Source of the DNA: Cafeteria roenbergensis
Taxonomy: Eukaryota > Sar > Bigyra > Bicosoecida > Cafeteriaceae
NCBI GenBank assembly: GCA_008330645.1
Contig: VLTN01000051.1
Coordinates: 124,001-188,000, forward strand
Reading direction: 5' to 3'
Length of the DNA: 64,000 bases
Numbering within the stretch: position 1 is the stretch's first letter; each line of letters starts with the position of its first letter. The notes under the pieces were generated by a model. That model had not been told where the DNA came from. It ran no database searches and saw only the letters and a list, made by a program, of their open reading frames with translations. Shown here in pieces: positions 21,101-32,000 of the stretch. Made by a program: the position numbers and the translations under genes.

Positions 21101-23530
21101 GACGTCGGCGAGGGCGTCGCGGCGTCGCTGGGCCATCCTGTCCCCATCAGCGGCGCAATAATCGTCCGTCGCCGCAGCCAGGAGTGTCCGCTCCGCGTCC
21201 TCGTCCAGTTCGTCCACTGAGGCATCGACGTCGCCCAGTGACCGCAGAAAGGCCACCCGAGCGGACGCGGCATCCGCCTCCGCCGCCGCAGCCAGCTGCA
21301 GCCTGGCGCTGACGCCGCGGCCGGGAAGCGCCACCGCGCCAGTGACCGCAGCCGGCCGAACCTTTTGCCGTGAAACCGCTGCATCGGAGCCGGTCAGCAC
21401 CTCCATCAGCTGATCCATCCCCGGCAGCGACAGCCGCCGGGAGCGTCGCTTGGCAGAGCCGCCACTGCGACGAGTGACCCCTGCACCGGCCGCAGCGCCG
21501 CCGGTAGAGCCGATACGCGACCCGCTAGCAACGCCACCGCCAGACGGGTCGGCAGCGTTTGCCACAGAAGCGGCAGAGCCGACCCTTCCCCCGGCAGAGC
21601 CGACCCTTCCCATGGCAGAGCCGCCCGAACGAGCCACTTCGTCGCTGCGGCCGACGTCTGGGTCCGGGAGTTGCTCACCGACGGCTTCAGAGCCCGGTGT
21701 GAAGGACACGGAGTGACGTCGACCCCGCCTCCGTGACCGGCTCTTTGCTCCTCCCGGCAGAGCCGCTTCCCACCTCTTGGTGTGGAGGTGCAGCTCGTAG
21801 GCGGCGGTTTCGGCGTCGGCAGCGGCTGCTTCCGACGCCGCTCGGCGAATCAGCTGTCGCTGCAACTCCGCTTCCGCCTCCGCCTCCGCCTGCCGTCGCT
21901 TGGTCTCCGCCTCCGCCTCCGCTTCCGAGCGACGAATCACCGCGTCTCTCATTTCCTGCATGTACAGGCTCTGCTGCGAGGAGGTCAGTCCCGAAACCGC
22001 CGCGGTCAGACCCACCGTCGATCGCACAATGGTGCGGTACGCGTGAACGTCAGCTGACCGGTCAGCTGAACTGTCAGCGTCCGGTGAAACCGCAGCAGCG
22101 GGCATTTGCTCCGGCTGCCGGGCGCTGTCGGAAGCGGGCGCGTCGGCCGAGTCGCCAGCCGCCGACGTCTCGTCTTGGTCGATCGTCGGCTCTGCAGGAT
22201 CCGGCTGAGCTGACTGCGGCGTGACGGACTGGGCCTGCAGTGACTGGGGCGTGATGGACCGGGCTGGCAGCATCTGGCGCCGAGGAGTGACCACGGCAGG
22301 AGCTGCCTCCGTCATCGCAGCGTCATCCGCTGATGGCGCGGTGGTGGACCCAAGACGCAGCTGTTTCGCCCTTCGCGCCGCGCTGGTTGACGTCCTTCCG
22401 GCAGAGCCATCGACCGCCCGCCCCGGAGCGACGCGCCGGCCGTCACCTGGCCGGCTGTTGGCCGGCGACGCTGCCGCCAGCCCCTCCGACCCGCGAGGGC
22501 GCGACGGCGGTGACGCGGCAGTGCGCGAAACCGCTGGTGGGGTCGCCCCTGCGGTCTGGCGGGGAACCGGTTCCCGAGAGGGCGTTGGTTGTTGCTGCTG
22601 CGGCTGCTGAGGCGTTGGTTGTTGCTGCTGCGGCTGCTGAGGCGTTGGCTGTTGCTTCTGCCGCTGCTGCCGCTGTGGCTGCTGCCGCTGCTGCCCCTGC
22701 AGCGGGGGTGGTGAAGAGGGCGGCGGCGGGGGCGGCTCGGCGGCGAGCGCGGATTCCCCGCTCGGGCTCCCTAGTTCGGCCGAACTGGAAACGCGACTTG
22801 CCGCAGATTTGGAGCCGTATTTGGAGGCGGATCCGTGCGTCCCCGAGGGCGACCGGCGCGCTGCCGAGCGTGCAAGGGCCGATGCCGCCTGCCGGGATGC
22901 CGCGGCTGACGCAGCTCCTGAGCCAGTGGCAGGTGCGATTACGCGCGCGGGCGGCTGCTGCTCCGCGGTTGTCGTGGCCGCACCCGCCGATCGCGCAGAC
23001 GCGGTGGTGGTGCCGCCGCGCGCTGCAGCGCCCGCAGTGGGCCGAGGGGCTCCGCGCAGGGACGTGGATGGCGCCGGCGACGTGGCTGCCGCAGCGGCGG
23101 CGGGGGGTCGCGGCCCGTGGCTGCGAGGCCGGTTCGGGGCGGCGTCGCGCGGAGCGTCCGAGCGGCCGGCGGGACGAGCTCGCGCCGCGGGCGCAAGCGG
23201 CGACAGGTGGGCCGCCTGGCCGGAGGGGAGCGTCGCCTTGGGGCGGCGGTAGTGCTCCTGCTTGGCCCGGGCAAGCGCGGCCTTGCCAGCGGCCGCCCGG
23301 TCGAACCGGTGCATCTGGGCGGCAGCGGCAGCGAGACCCAAATCGCCGCCGCTGGGCGATGGGCCCACCGTACCCTGCGCGGCTCCCGACGGCCCGGCGG
23401 CGCCGGCAGCGTCGTCGATGTCTGCGCGCGGGCTGGGCAGGGCCATGGGCCCGCCGGACTCGCCGGCGGGCTCCGCGAACGCGGACAGCCCGGCCGGCCG
23501 GCGCAAGCCGATTGGCGGTGCCGCGGCCAT
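15122..23530 (-). CDS. Giant disordered protein, 2802 residues, function unknown
   Basis: A single open frame of 8.4 kb with no intron seen. The N-terminus (MAAAPPIGLRRPAGLS, then a helix HRFDRAAAGKAALARAKQEH) looks genuine. The rest is mainly Ser/Ala/Gly/Arg-rich disorder, with PTPQQPQQQQ repeats, poly-Gly, and a C-terminal Gln-rich coiled coil. Short ordered-looking islands exist: WWCSTWDDWQASVSDGKREA followed by an Ala/Glu/Arg coiled coil, AGQVMRGAVRGLIASKRLGR, and ERGFVFAPLVDGDGVVMG. No enzyme domain is recognised; a cytoskeletal or scaffold role would be speculation. The frame is dense in the iterated DNA words described in the findings. Its length without stops and its consistent strand support a real gene. 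Confidence 0.75.
15255..15305 (-). repeat. CTG/CAG repeat encoding poly-Gln
   Basis: On the minus strand this encodes AMQQQQQQQLEQQQQLEQQ near the C-terminus of the 2802-residue protein. Confidence 0.9.
17507..17521 (+). repeat. Composite 15-mer CGAAGTGGCTCTGCC
   Basis: Exact copies also lie at 19294-19308 and, reversed, at 53532-53546. It fuses the CACTTCG and GGCAGAGCC words described in the findings. Confidence 0.9.
17749..17775. repeat. GCGGTT hexamer array
   Basis: A GC-shifted variant of the GCAGTT hexamer, inside the 2802-residue gene, encoding Thr-Ala alternation. Confidence 0.85.
18060..18108. repeat. GCC/CCG trinucleotide run (poly-Gly)
   Basis: Encodes a run of more than ten glycines on the minus strand in the 2802-residue protein. 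Confidence 0.85.
18270..18298. repeat. GCAGTT hexamer array
   Basis: Inside the 2802-residue gene; encodes Thr-Ala alternation. Confidence 0.85.
19514..19546. repeat. GCAGTT/GCGGTT mixed hexamer array
   Basis: Inside the 2802-residue gene; encodes Thr-Ala alternation. Confidence 0.85.
20748..20808. repeat. GCAACT/GCGACT hexamer array
   Basis: Inside the 2802-residue gene, but read in another frame, giving LQLQ and SQSQ runs rather than Thr-Ala. Confidence 0.85.
22581..22672 (-). repeat. 30-bp tandem repeat encoding PTPQQPQQQQ
   Basis: Two complete and one partial copy of a 30-base unit near the N-terminal third of the 2802-residue protein. Confidence 0.9.
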
Positions 23531-24421
23531 CGGCGCAGGCTTGCGGACGGCGAACCGGCCGCGGGGGCGGGAGCGGCGACGGGCGCGGTGACGGGCCCAG
23601 GTGGCGGCGAGCTGCGCGCGCGCGGCAGCCCGGCCGGGTGCGATCGGGGCGGCGGTCGCAGCTCAAAATCCGCTGGGCGACACCGCGTTGCCCAGCCGGA
23701 TGACAGCCGGCTCTGCCGCCCCGACTTGTTTGGTCGCGCGCAAAGATTCGTTCGTGTGGGCCGTTTTTTGTCTTTGATGCTTTGATGCCAGAGGAGCGTC
23801 GCGTGCTGGCTGATGCCGCGCCTGGCCGCTGCCCACTCCCGCACCAGCGGCTGCACGGGCCGGCCGGCCCCCAAGCCCGCCTCTGCCGCCCCGCAGGCCG
23901 CACCACTGGTGGCTTCCTGGCGGCTGCGCTGCAACGGAGTGGGCAGTTGCCCGCGGGCCGGCGCCAGCGGACGAGCGCGCCTCACGGACGGCCCCAACCC
24001 AGCCAAGCGCAGCGACGCGCGGGCCGCGGCTTCTCTTGGGGCCGCATCCGGCGCACCAGGCGCTGCCTCTGCTGCTTGTGCTGCGGCGTTGGTGGCAGCC
24101 CGCGCGTGATTCTCCGTCGCGCCGGCAATCGCTGCCAGCCGCTGGCGCGTCCCGACGCCAGCCGGCACCTCCTCTCGAGCTCCGAGGCGGGGGCGCTGCT
24201 GCCCGCTGCTGCCTCTTGCTTCGGCCGGCGGCAGGGCTCGGCAGGCCGACCAGCGCGTGGCGGGCAGCAACCACCGCCACCGCCCACCGCGACCGCCGTC
24301 GCCGTCGCCGTCGCCGTCGTTGTCGCCGCCGTCGTCGCCGGCCGCCCAACCGCGGCCTCGCGGCCTCTGAGCCGGAACCGCCCCCGCACCGCCTGTCGCG
24401 GATCCACCCGCCGGCTCGCCA
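23531..24421. other. Divergent intergenic region, coding status unclear
   Basis: This stretch lies between the starts of the 2802- and 827-residue genes. An AT-rich patch at 23741-23788 (GTTTGGTCGCG, CAAAGATTCG, GTTTTTTGTCTTTGATG) is the best promoter candidate for the minus gene. A minus-strand frame opening at 24738 (MRMGLAYAADADATPASD) has protein-like composition down to about 23790 but continues in a wrong frame through the 2802-residue gene. It could be an unrecognised exon. Confidence 0.4.
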
Positions 24422-26905
24422 ATGCAGCGGCCGGCCCCTCCGCCGTCGCGACGGCCGGTCACGACCCCATCCGCGCCCAGCCCGCGGTCTCGACCGCTGG
24501 CGCCGGGTTCCGCCGGTAGAGCCGTCCGGACGCGCGCGGCAGAGCCACCCGCCTTCCCCGCTCGCTCCCGACCAGGAAGCGCAAGCCTCGCCCGCACGAG
24601 GGCTGGAAGGACCACCGGCTCTGCAGATCCTGCCAGCGCGGCCCCTGCCGGCGAATCGTGGTCCGCGTCGACGCGAAACCGCGTGTCCGAAGCAGGGGTG
24701 GCGTCTGCGTCGGCGGCGTACGCCAGTCCCATGCGCATCGTCGCGCCATCAACGTCGCGTCACAGGGCCATCAGCGGGGGGTCATCCTCGGCCGTTCGGC
24801 CTCGCGTCGTCACCATCGTCGCCGCCACGCCCCCTGCCCGCAGCCGACGGCCCGGCAGAGCCGCGACGACGCCGATCCGGCCGGGCGCCGGCAGAGCCGC
24901 GACGACGCCGATCCGGCCGGGCGCCGGCAGAGCCGCTGGCGCTGGCGCTAGCTTTGGCGTTGGCTGTAGCGCCGCTTCCAGCGGCTCTGCCGGCGCGCGC
25001 CCGCCAACGCTCCCCGCCCGGCCCGTTGGCTCTGCCGAAGGCCCCCCCGGCCGGGCGCGGTCCCGTGCGCCTTGGGGGGGCGGGCGTGGCTGGCAGACGC
25101 AGCCCGACCAGGCGGCCTGGGCAGACGACCGTCGCGACAGGGTCGGACCCGCAGGCGCGAAACCGCAGACCAACCGGCGCGACTCTCCGCCAGGCCGCTG
25201 CGTCGCAGCCGACCCGTCGACGTCGCGTCACGGCCTGGCTCGGCCGTCTGCGTCGGATACAGAACAGGCCCGTCAGGCGCGCATCAGCAGCGAGTCGCGC
25301 GAGCATCACGCGACTCCTGACCGGGCAATCCGATCGGCCGACGTCACCCCGGGTCTCCCGGCTCTGCCCGCCTCCTCAGCGCAGCGGCGATCCGCTCCGC
25401 GTCGCTCACGCGATTCGTCAACATCAGGAGAGCGTCAGCTGACGCCGCGCCGCCCCGGCTCTGCAGCAGTTGTGGTGGTGATCGACCCTCGGCCCAGCTC
25501 TGCCGCCCAAATTCGCTCCAAGCAGAGTCTTGAGTGGCTCTGCCGCCCAACGACGTCGACGCTGGGGAAGCGCGCTGCGGTTTCGCGTGAAGCCTTGGTC
25601 GATCGCCTGGCTTCGCAGCGCCAGCGTGATGCGGCTTTGGTTTTGTCCCCGCGGTCGGGCGCAACGGATCCGGAAGGATTCGGCTCTGCCAGTGAGTCGG
25701 GAGCGTCGGACTCCTCCCAAGGCAGGCGGCGGCACGCGTCGGCTGAGTCCGGTGCGTCGCCTGTCGGGGCCGCGTTGCTTCCCCCGCGAGTCACGCGTCC
25801 ATCATCGTCGCGTCACGTGATGTTCTCGGATGGCGTTTCGCCGGGGCCAGTGCGCCACCCGGAAGACGGCCGAGCGATGGGCGAGCGACGCTTTTCTGAC
25901 CGCGGCCAGGGCAGCTTGCGCCCGAGTGACTCCGACAGTGGCCCCTTCAGTGACCCCGACAGCGACTCCGACAGCGACTCCGACAGCGACTACGCCAGCT
26001 ATCGGGAGTCGCCGCGCAGACGTGGCCAGTCACCCGGCCACCGCCAGTCTCAAGGATCGTCCCATCGGTCGCCCGCCGCTCCCCGCAGCGGTCTGTCCGA
26101 CGCCAGTCACAGTCCGGTCAGCCACGCATCAGCTAGCAAGAGCTGCAGTAGCAGCACCAGCCGCCGCCGCGGCCGCCGCGGCTCTGCCCAAGGTGCAGCC
26201 ACCCTCGCCGTGCGTGCAATGCGGAGTCGGGCGGAGACGGCAGAGCTGTCCATGCGGACCAGAGTGAAGGTCCTCAAGAGGAAAGTGAAGTGGAAGCGCC
26301 ACGCCAAGAGAGTCGGCGGCAGAGCTTGCCCCGGCCAGCCCGGCGGCGAAACCGCAGCGACAGACTGCAAATCCGCCGCGTCGCTGGCAACCGCGTCTGC
26401 AGGCGAACCGGCTCATGGCGGCAGCGCAGGCGCGGCCTCCGCTTCGGCAGAGCAAGCACGACGTCAGCGGGCAGAGCTAGAGGAGGCCACGCGAGCGGCG
26501 GAGGCGGAGGCGGAGGCGGAACGGGCTCTGAAGCGTGAGCGGACGCAGGCCGCCCGTGCAGAGCTGCTTCGTAGCCGGCAGAGCCTGGAGCGGCGACGTC
26601 AGCGCGAGGCCCGGGCGGCAGCGGTTTCGGGCCGGAAGGACCGGGAGCGGCGGGAGTTTCAGTCGTTGCTGGCGAGCGAGCGACGCCTTGCCGAGCGACG
26701 CAGAGCGACGCGGCAGCGGCGGCAGGAGGAGGCGCTGGCGGCGGCTCGACGAAGGGAGACTGCAGAGCTGCGCAGAGCCGAGCTGGAGGCCGCTGCGGCG
26801 CGCGCAGTGGCCGCCGAGGCGGCGGCAGCGGAGGCGGCGCTCGGCCGCCTGGACGAGCTTGCCGCCGAGGAGGCGCGACTCAAGCGCCAGCTGATGCACG
26901 GGTGA
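24422..26905 (+). CDS. Disordered protein with C-terminal coiled coil, 827 residues
   Basis: A single open frame. The first 110 residues overlap a competing minus-strand frame, so the start is uncertain. Residues 1-620 are Arg/Ser/Ala-rich disorder, including a Ser-Asp repeat (SDSDSGPFSDPDSDSDSD, around 25920-26005) and a 36-base repeat. A more ordered island reads SLEWLCRPTTSTLGKRAAVS. Residues about 685-825 form a strong Arg/Glu/Ala coiled coil (RRQREARAAAVSGRKDRERR; LDELAAEEARLKRQLM). There is no enzyme motif and no recognised family. It is divergently oriented to the 2802-residue gene and shares its style and its iterated DNA words; co-expression is possible but unproven. Confidence 0.6.
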   Translation: MQRPAPPPSRRPVTTPSAPSPRSRPLAPGSAGRAVRTRAAEPPAFPARSRPGSASLARTRAGRTTGSADPASAAPAGESWSASTRNRVSEAGVASASAAYASPMRIVAPSTSRHRAISGGSSSAVRPRVVTIVAATPPARSRRPGRAATTPIRPGAGRAATTPIRPGAGRAAGAGASFGVGCSAASSGSAGARPPTLPARPVGSAEGPPGRARSRAPWGGGRGWQTQPDQAAWADDRRDRVGPAGAKPQTNRRDSPPGRCVAADPSTSRHGLARPSASDTEQARQARISSESREHHATPDRAIRSADVTPGLPALPASSAQRRSAPRRSRDSSTSGERQLTPRRPGSAAVVVVIDPRPSSAAQIRSKQSLEWLCRPTTSTLGKRAAVSREALVDRLASQRQRDAALVLSPRSGATDPEGFGSASESGASDSSQGRRRHASAESGASPVGAALLPPRVTRPSSSRHVMFSDGVSPGPVRHPEDGRAMGERRFSDRGQGSLRPSDSDSGPFSDPDSDSDSDSDSDYASYRESPRRRGQSPGHRQSQGSSHRSPAAPRSGLSDASHSPVSHASASKSCSSSTSRRRGRRGSAQGAATLAVRAMRSRAETAELSMRTRVKVLKRKVKWKRHAKRVGGRACPGQPGGETAATDCKSAASLATASAGEPAHGGSAGAASASAEQARRQRAELEEATRAAEAEAEAERALKRERTQAARAELLRSRQSLERRRQREARAAAVSGRKDRERREFQSLLASERRLAERRRATRQRRQEEALAAARRRETAELRRAELEAAAARAVAAEAAAAEAALGRLDELAAEEARLKRQLMHG
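24853..24935 (+). repeat. 36-bp tandem repeat encoding GRAATTPIRPGA
   Basis: GGCAGAGCC recurs at 24854, 24890 and 24926, spaced exactly 36 bases, giving two complete 12-residue repeats and a third start. Confidence 0.9.
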
Positions 26906-27221
26906 CTGCTGTGTGACTTGGGGCTGATGCGCGCACGCCGCGTCAGAGTCCAGCACGAGCCAGCCGTTGCGCGTGGCTGCTGCTGCAGCAAGCCTGGCTG
27001 CCGCTGGCATTTGCAGCTGCCGCTGCTGTATTCATCGGTGCTGCTTGCCTTGCTGCTTCGGAGGCCTTGGGGCCCGTCCCCTGCACCTGCTGAATTGGGC
27101 GCCAAAGCTGTCGCTTGCTCCCAACTCTGCCGCCTTCACTTGCGATCTTGCGGCACCAAATGTAGTTGAAGTTCGCGCTGCAAAACAACTCACAATCAGC
27201 ACCGACGACCGCGACCGAACA
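26906..27221. promoter_or_regulatory. Upstream region of the Mpv17 gene
   Basis: This 316-base gap lies between two plus-strand genes. GC content drops over 27120-27215, just before the Mpv17 start. No separate gene or clear motif is seen. Confidence 0.35.
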
Positions 27222-28436
27222 ATGCAGTGGCTCCGGGCGTACGACCGGGCGCTGGCCTCGCGGCCGATCGTGACCAAGACCCTGACGTCTGCAGCGCTCT
27301 TTGGCGCGGGTGACTACCTGAGCCAGCAGCTGGAGGCGCGGCAAGCGGCGCCGGGCGCGGCAAAAGCATTCGACCCCGCTCGCACCGCGCGAATGGTGGC
27401 CTGGGGCGCTACGTTTGGGGTCTTGGCGCACGGGTGGTGAGACGGGTGGCTTCGGCTCCCGCCTGGCCTGCGGGGTGGGGCCCAGTGGGAGGCCTGGCAG
27501 CGGCCAAGGGCGAGACGATCGGACGCGAGCAAAACTGCAAGAATGACCCTCCCCCCCCCCCCCCGGCACGTCCCAGCGCCGCTGCTGCCGCCCGCCCCCG
27601 GATTGTAAACCCGTGCGTTGTGGTTTGAAGTGGGTGGGTGGTTTCTCGCGGCACGCCATCGCGCGCTTGCTTGCGATGCCATCGGCGCCTGCCCCGCCTC
27701 GTCATCGCCAAGGGCTACCGCAGGTACTCGGTCGTTGTGGAGCGCGTCGTCACCGCCAAGGGCTACTCCGGCGTGGCGCTCAAGGTTCTCGGCGACCAGG
27801 TGAGCCCAAGGGAGCCGCCTCCGTCTTGCAGCAGCACTGCTCCGCTGGGCCGCGGCTGTGCCACACCCGGCGTGCACGAGCAAGTCCTCGTGCCGGCTCT
27901 CGCTCTCTCTCTATCCCCCCGCGCCTTCCCCGGGTGCGTGGCCATCCCGAGTGCGTCCCCTCCACGAGCCCCTTCTGGTTCCCGAGCCCCCGAGTCCCTG
28001 GTCCCTGGTACAGCCTCCTCCACACACCTGTACACACACGCGCTCGCCAGCGCGCCGGGCCGCTCCGACGCGAGCCCCGTGCCGGCCCCTGACACAACCC
28101 CCTCCGCAGCTGATCTGGACGCCTCCGCTGAACATGCTCTTCTTCACCTTCTCGGGGACCCTCGAGCATGGCGACCCCGCCAAGGCCTTCGCGGCGGGCC
28201 AGCGCAAGCTGTGGGAGCTGCTCAAGGTCAACTGGGGCGTTTGGTTCCCCGTGCAGACCATCAACTTCACGCTCGTGCCCCCGCAGTACCGCGTGCTCTT
28301 CGTCAACACGGTTGCGCTCTTCTGGAGCGCGTACCTGTCCAGCATGGCCGCGGACGCCAGTTCCGGCGCCCCGACCGCCGTTGCGCCCGTGGCGCCCGAG
28401 CAGGCCGCAGGCCCCGGTGCTGAGGACCGCACTTGA
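27222..28436 (+). CDS. Mpv17/PMP22-family membrane protein
   Basis: Exons are 27222-27436, 27724-27799 and 28110-28436, giving 205 residues, the family norm. Donors are GTGAGA and GTGAGC; both acceptors end in CGCAG. The first junction rebuilds GVLAHGWYSVVERVV. Family hallmarks follow: ALFGAGDYLSQQLE in the first membrane span, WGATFGVLAHGW, and the C-terminal signature VNWGVWFPVQTINFTLVPPQ with YRVLFVNTVALFWSAYLS. Four membrane segments are expected. Family members sit in the inner mitochondrial or peroxisomal membrane and are thought to form channels; which organelle applies here cannot be read. The first intron holds a C-homopolymer near 27547-27562. Confidence 0.95.
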
Positions 28437-29001
28437 GCAGCGTTGCCTTGCCTCAGCCCTCGGTGCTCGTGCGTGTCGTGCATAGCTTGCTTGGGGCATG
28501 ATTGTCGCGCGCATCCCGCCCGCTGGCCACTGTCCAGCTGATGGCCGCGTGGGCGAGTTTTGCGCGCTTCCCTGCAACCGCGCCGCTGCCAGCCGGCCAG
28601 TCGGCGGCTGCCTCGCGCCCTGGGCACACGCTGCACGCATACCAACCATCCGCCACAAGGGACCACCTCCGGCCACGCACACACATGTGTCACTGGAGCC
28701 CCACGTGTCTCAAGCAGTTCGCACCTTGAGAGTGCGGCCGCCAGCTGACGCCCGCGCGCGTGCGACACCGGCCAGTCCGGCGACGGCTCTCTCAAAACGA
28801 CAGCAGCATCAAAGCCGCCACGGGGCCTCACCCGAAGCACTTGTGCCTCATCGGCGCTTTTGGCCCACGCGGAATCGCGTGCGAGAGCTGTTGGGCAGAG
28901 CAGTCTCCGGCTCTTCCGTGGGTCCACGTCTTCGGCAAAGGCGAGTTGCACGCCCAACGTCCACCTGTCCGCGCCGCCGTCGCAGGCAGGCCACGCGGGT
29001 C
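28437..29001. other. Intergenic, no supported gene
   Basis: This 565-base gap lies between the Mpv17 stop and the first TmcB-like exon, both on the plus strand. It should hold the TmcB promoter. Open frames here are short and Arg/Pro-rich. An additional 5' exon of the TmcB gene cannot be excluded. Confidence 0.4.
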
Positions 29002-32000
29002 ATGCTCGACCAGCGAGGCCAGAGCTCTGGCATCGACAGCGCTATCGAAGCCGGCCGGCGGGGATGGTGAGAAGAGTTTGCCTGGCACGGCGCGGCTGCC
29101 AGCACAATAGCAGCGACAAGACCATTGAGCTTCCACGGGGTCTGATGCTTCGCCTTCGCGGGTGTGCCTGCTCCGCAGGTTCGGGTTGCTCTTCTTGCTG
29201 TCGCGCGAGTCCAAGGCCAGCTCGATGGCCTTTGTGGTGAGCCATCGCCTCGGCGGTTGCGAGCGTCCCCAGCATCGCGAAGAAGCTTCAGGCAACTCCC
29301 TGGCGCGCACGTTGCCAACAACGCCACTTCCTGGCAGCAGCTGCGGCAGCAAGCTTCCCAAAACTGGTGTTCGCGCACTGTGGTCCCGACCCGCCCAGCG
29401 CAGATTACAACGCTGGCCGACGCAACGCAGCTGTCGGTGTTCCCAGTCATGGTGCGTGCCCGGCCAGTTTCGTTCGCCGTTCCTCGGCCGCCCAAACTCG
29501 CGTGTGCACGCATTGCGCGCCAGCAAGCCACGGCAGCGGCGCCCGCTCCGCTCCGTGGCCGTGCCCCAACTCCTGCAGCTTGCCTGGCGCTTTGTGGATG
29601 GCCGTGTCTTCGAGACTGTTGGCAACGTGCTGGTGAGCTCGAGTGATTGCGTTGGGTCGGACGCTTGCCCTTGCCCGGTCACCAGCTTCCCCGAAAGCTG
29701 CCAGCGGAAAGCAGCCCAAGCCATGAGCCTCTTCGCTTGCGCCGCTGCCCCCCTGCCGTCCCCACCCCGCCACATGTGGCATTATTGCTGGCATGTTTGC
29801 GCAGAGTGTGGCCATCCTCGATGTGGACACGCTCTTCGCCCTCGCCGATGCCAACTCCGGCGCCGGGCGCGCCGTCCTCTTCTGGCTCGCCCTCGCCATC
29901 GTCGTCGTCTTCCTCGGCATGCTCGCCTACGTCATGGGCACGATCATCACCGAGGGCCGCCAGCAGGCCATCGTGCTCCGCGCCCTCGCGAGCCTCGCCA
30001 GCGTGCTCACGACCGTGGCGTTCATGCCTGCCGTGTCCTTGCTCCTGTCCGTCTTTCACTCGTGCGCGAGCGTCGAGGCGCTGGGCGTGGGCTGCCAGAC
30101 GGACGGCCACTGGATCGTCGTCGCGCTCGTGGTGACCGTGCTGACGGTGTTCACGGCGGTGGCGACGTTCTTCGCGACGGTGTACATCGACACGGACCTC
30201 AAGTCGACGGCGCTTGGAGCCAAGGTGACGGGGCGCGTGGACGCCGCGATGCTGGTGGCCAAGCTCGTGCTGGTCGTCAGCTTCACCACGGCGTCGCTTC
30301 CGACGGAACTGCTGGCGCTGCTGGCGGGCGCCGGCGCGCTGACGTGGCTGCTGGGCACGCTGTTTGTGCAACCATACGTGCAGCCGATGGCGAACAACAT
30401 TGCTGCGGCCGCGGCGGCTCTCAACTGCTGGCTGGTGCTGTCGGTCGGCATCAGGATGCTGTTCGGCTCCAGCGGAATTGACACGTTCATGACGGTGGGA
30501 ATCGTGTTCGCGCCCCTCTCGGGCTACTTTGGCAATTTCACCTATCGCAGTTCCGTCGCCCAGTCAACGTTTGCATCGCTTCGGTCGTCGCTTCAGGCTG
30601 ACATTTGGGCCCGGGACCGCGTGGCCCTGGCGCAGCGGCTCAGCGGCTCCGGAACGAGCATCGGGGACGCGCGCCCGACGCGCCGGAGCAGTCGGAGCGG
30701 CAAGCGTGGGGAGGGCACCAGGCCGGCTCATGCATGGGGTGCGCCTCGCAGGCGTGAGCGCGCGCGTCGCGCCGGCGCTGCGAGCGCAAGGGTTCACCCA
30801 TTCCCTTCAGCAGCGGGCGACAGAGCCGAACAACACAGTGTGCGGGAAGGCATGCCTGGGAGGCGAGCCCTGCCGCACGTGGCGTCCATGACCTCCATTC
30901 TCGCACAGGAGCCCGCCGCAGCGGCGGCCCTGCACATGAAAGTGCTCAGCGACTCGGCCGCCAACGACTCGGACTCGGACTCCGCCACTCCAATCACCAC
31001 AGCCGACTACTACCCCGGCATCACGCCCGAGGGCCTCATCCGCCAGGCCTCCATGGCCTACGACGAGATGCTCAAGGCCTGGCCCAAGTCCGCCGTCACC
31101 TACTCCAGCGGCTCCATCTTCCACCGCGCCTACGGCAGCACCGCCTCCTCGGAGCTCACCATCCTGGCCATGGCCCGCAAGCAGGTGGGCAGCGCCTGGG
31201 ACGTGTCGTTCCTGTCGTACCAGCGCACGCGGCAGCTGCAGGAGCGGTCCGGGTCGGGGCTCAGCGCCGTGGACCGCGTGCTCTTCGACGAGGCGTGGAA
31301 GTCCGCCATCGAGGAGGCCACCATGTCCTTTGCAGAACAGAACAAGCTGTACAACCACGCCGCAGACTCATCGCCGGATGCGGCCACGCTTGGCCGAATG
31401 GCCAAGGAGCTTTTCAAGGCCCGCACGTCAGCAGAAAAGCACTTCCGCACCATGCTCCAGATCAACCCCGACAGCATCATGGCCCTCCGCGCCTACAGCC
31501 GCTTCTGCGAGGAGGTCCTCCACGACGCCGACCGCGCCACCGAGCTGATGAACAAGGCCAACCGCATCGAGGACAAGCACGCCAAGACCAACGTGCGCCC
31601 GCTCGACGCCGTGGTGGTCGGCGCCGCCGAGGAGCCGCTGAGCGTGATGGACGAGATGAACGCCGTCATCACCATGACGGGCGAGCTGCGCCGCTACGGC
31701 GAGATCACGGACGCCAACGTGGCCACGGCGCGGCTCTTCGGGCGCGGGCGGTCGGACCTGGTGGGCCAGTCGCTGGCGTCGCTCTTCCCGGAGCCGCTGG
31801 GGTCGCTGTACGACGCCGCCATCCTGGCGTACCTGTCGCCGCACGAGAAGGGCGAGGCCTTCTCTCGCGGAGCGCACGTGTCGGTGGTGCAGACGGCGGG
31901 CGGGTGGCTGGCGCCAGTGCGCGTGTCGCTGCAGGAGGGCGCGGGGTCGGAGCTGGACGCGACGCCGTCGCTGTCGATGGTGGTGCAGCGCGCGCCGACG

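Noticed and set aside
22939-24738. 599-codon minus-strand frame
   Set aside because: It overlaps the 2802-residue gene in another frame. Its 5' half is protein-like, so it is mentioned under the intergenic entry, but it is not called.
24036-25442. 468-codon plus-strand frame
   Set aside because: It overlaps the 827-residue gene in another frame and is Arg/Pro/Leu-rich, typical of a GC shadow.
30754-30811. Possible intron GTGAGC...CAG in the TmcB-like gene
   Set aside because: At 55-58 bases it is shorter than every other intron here and would break the reading frame.
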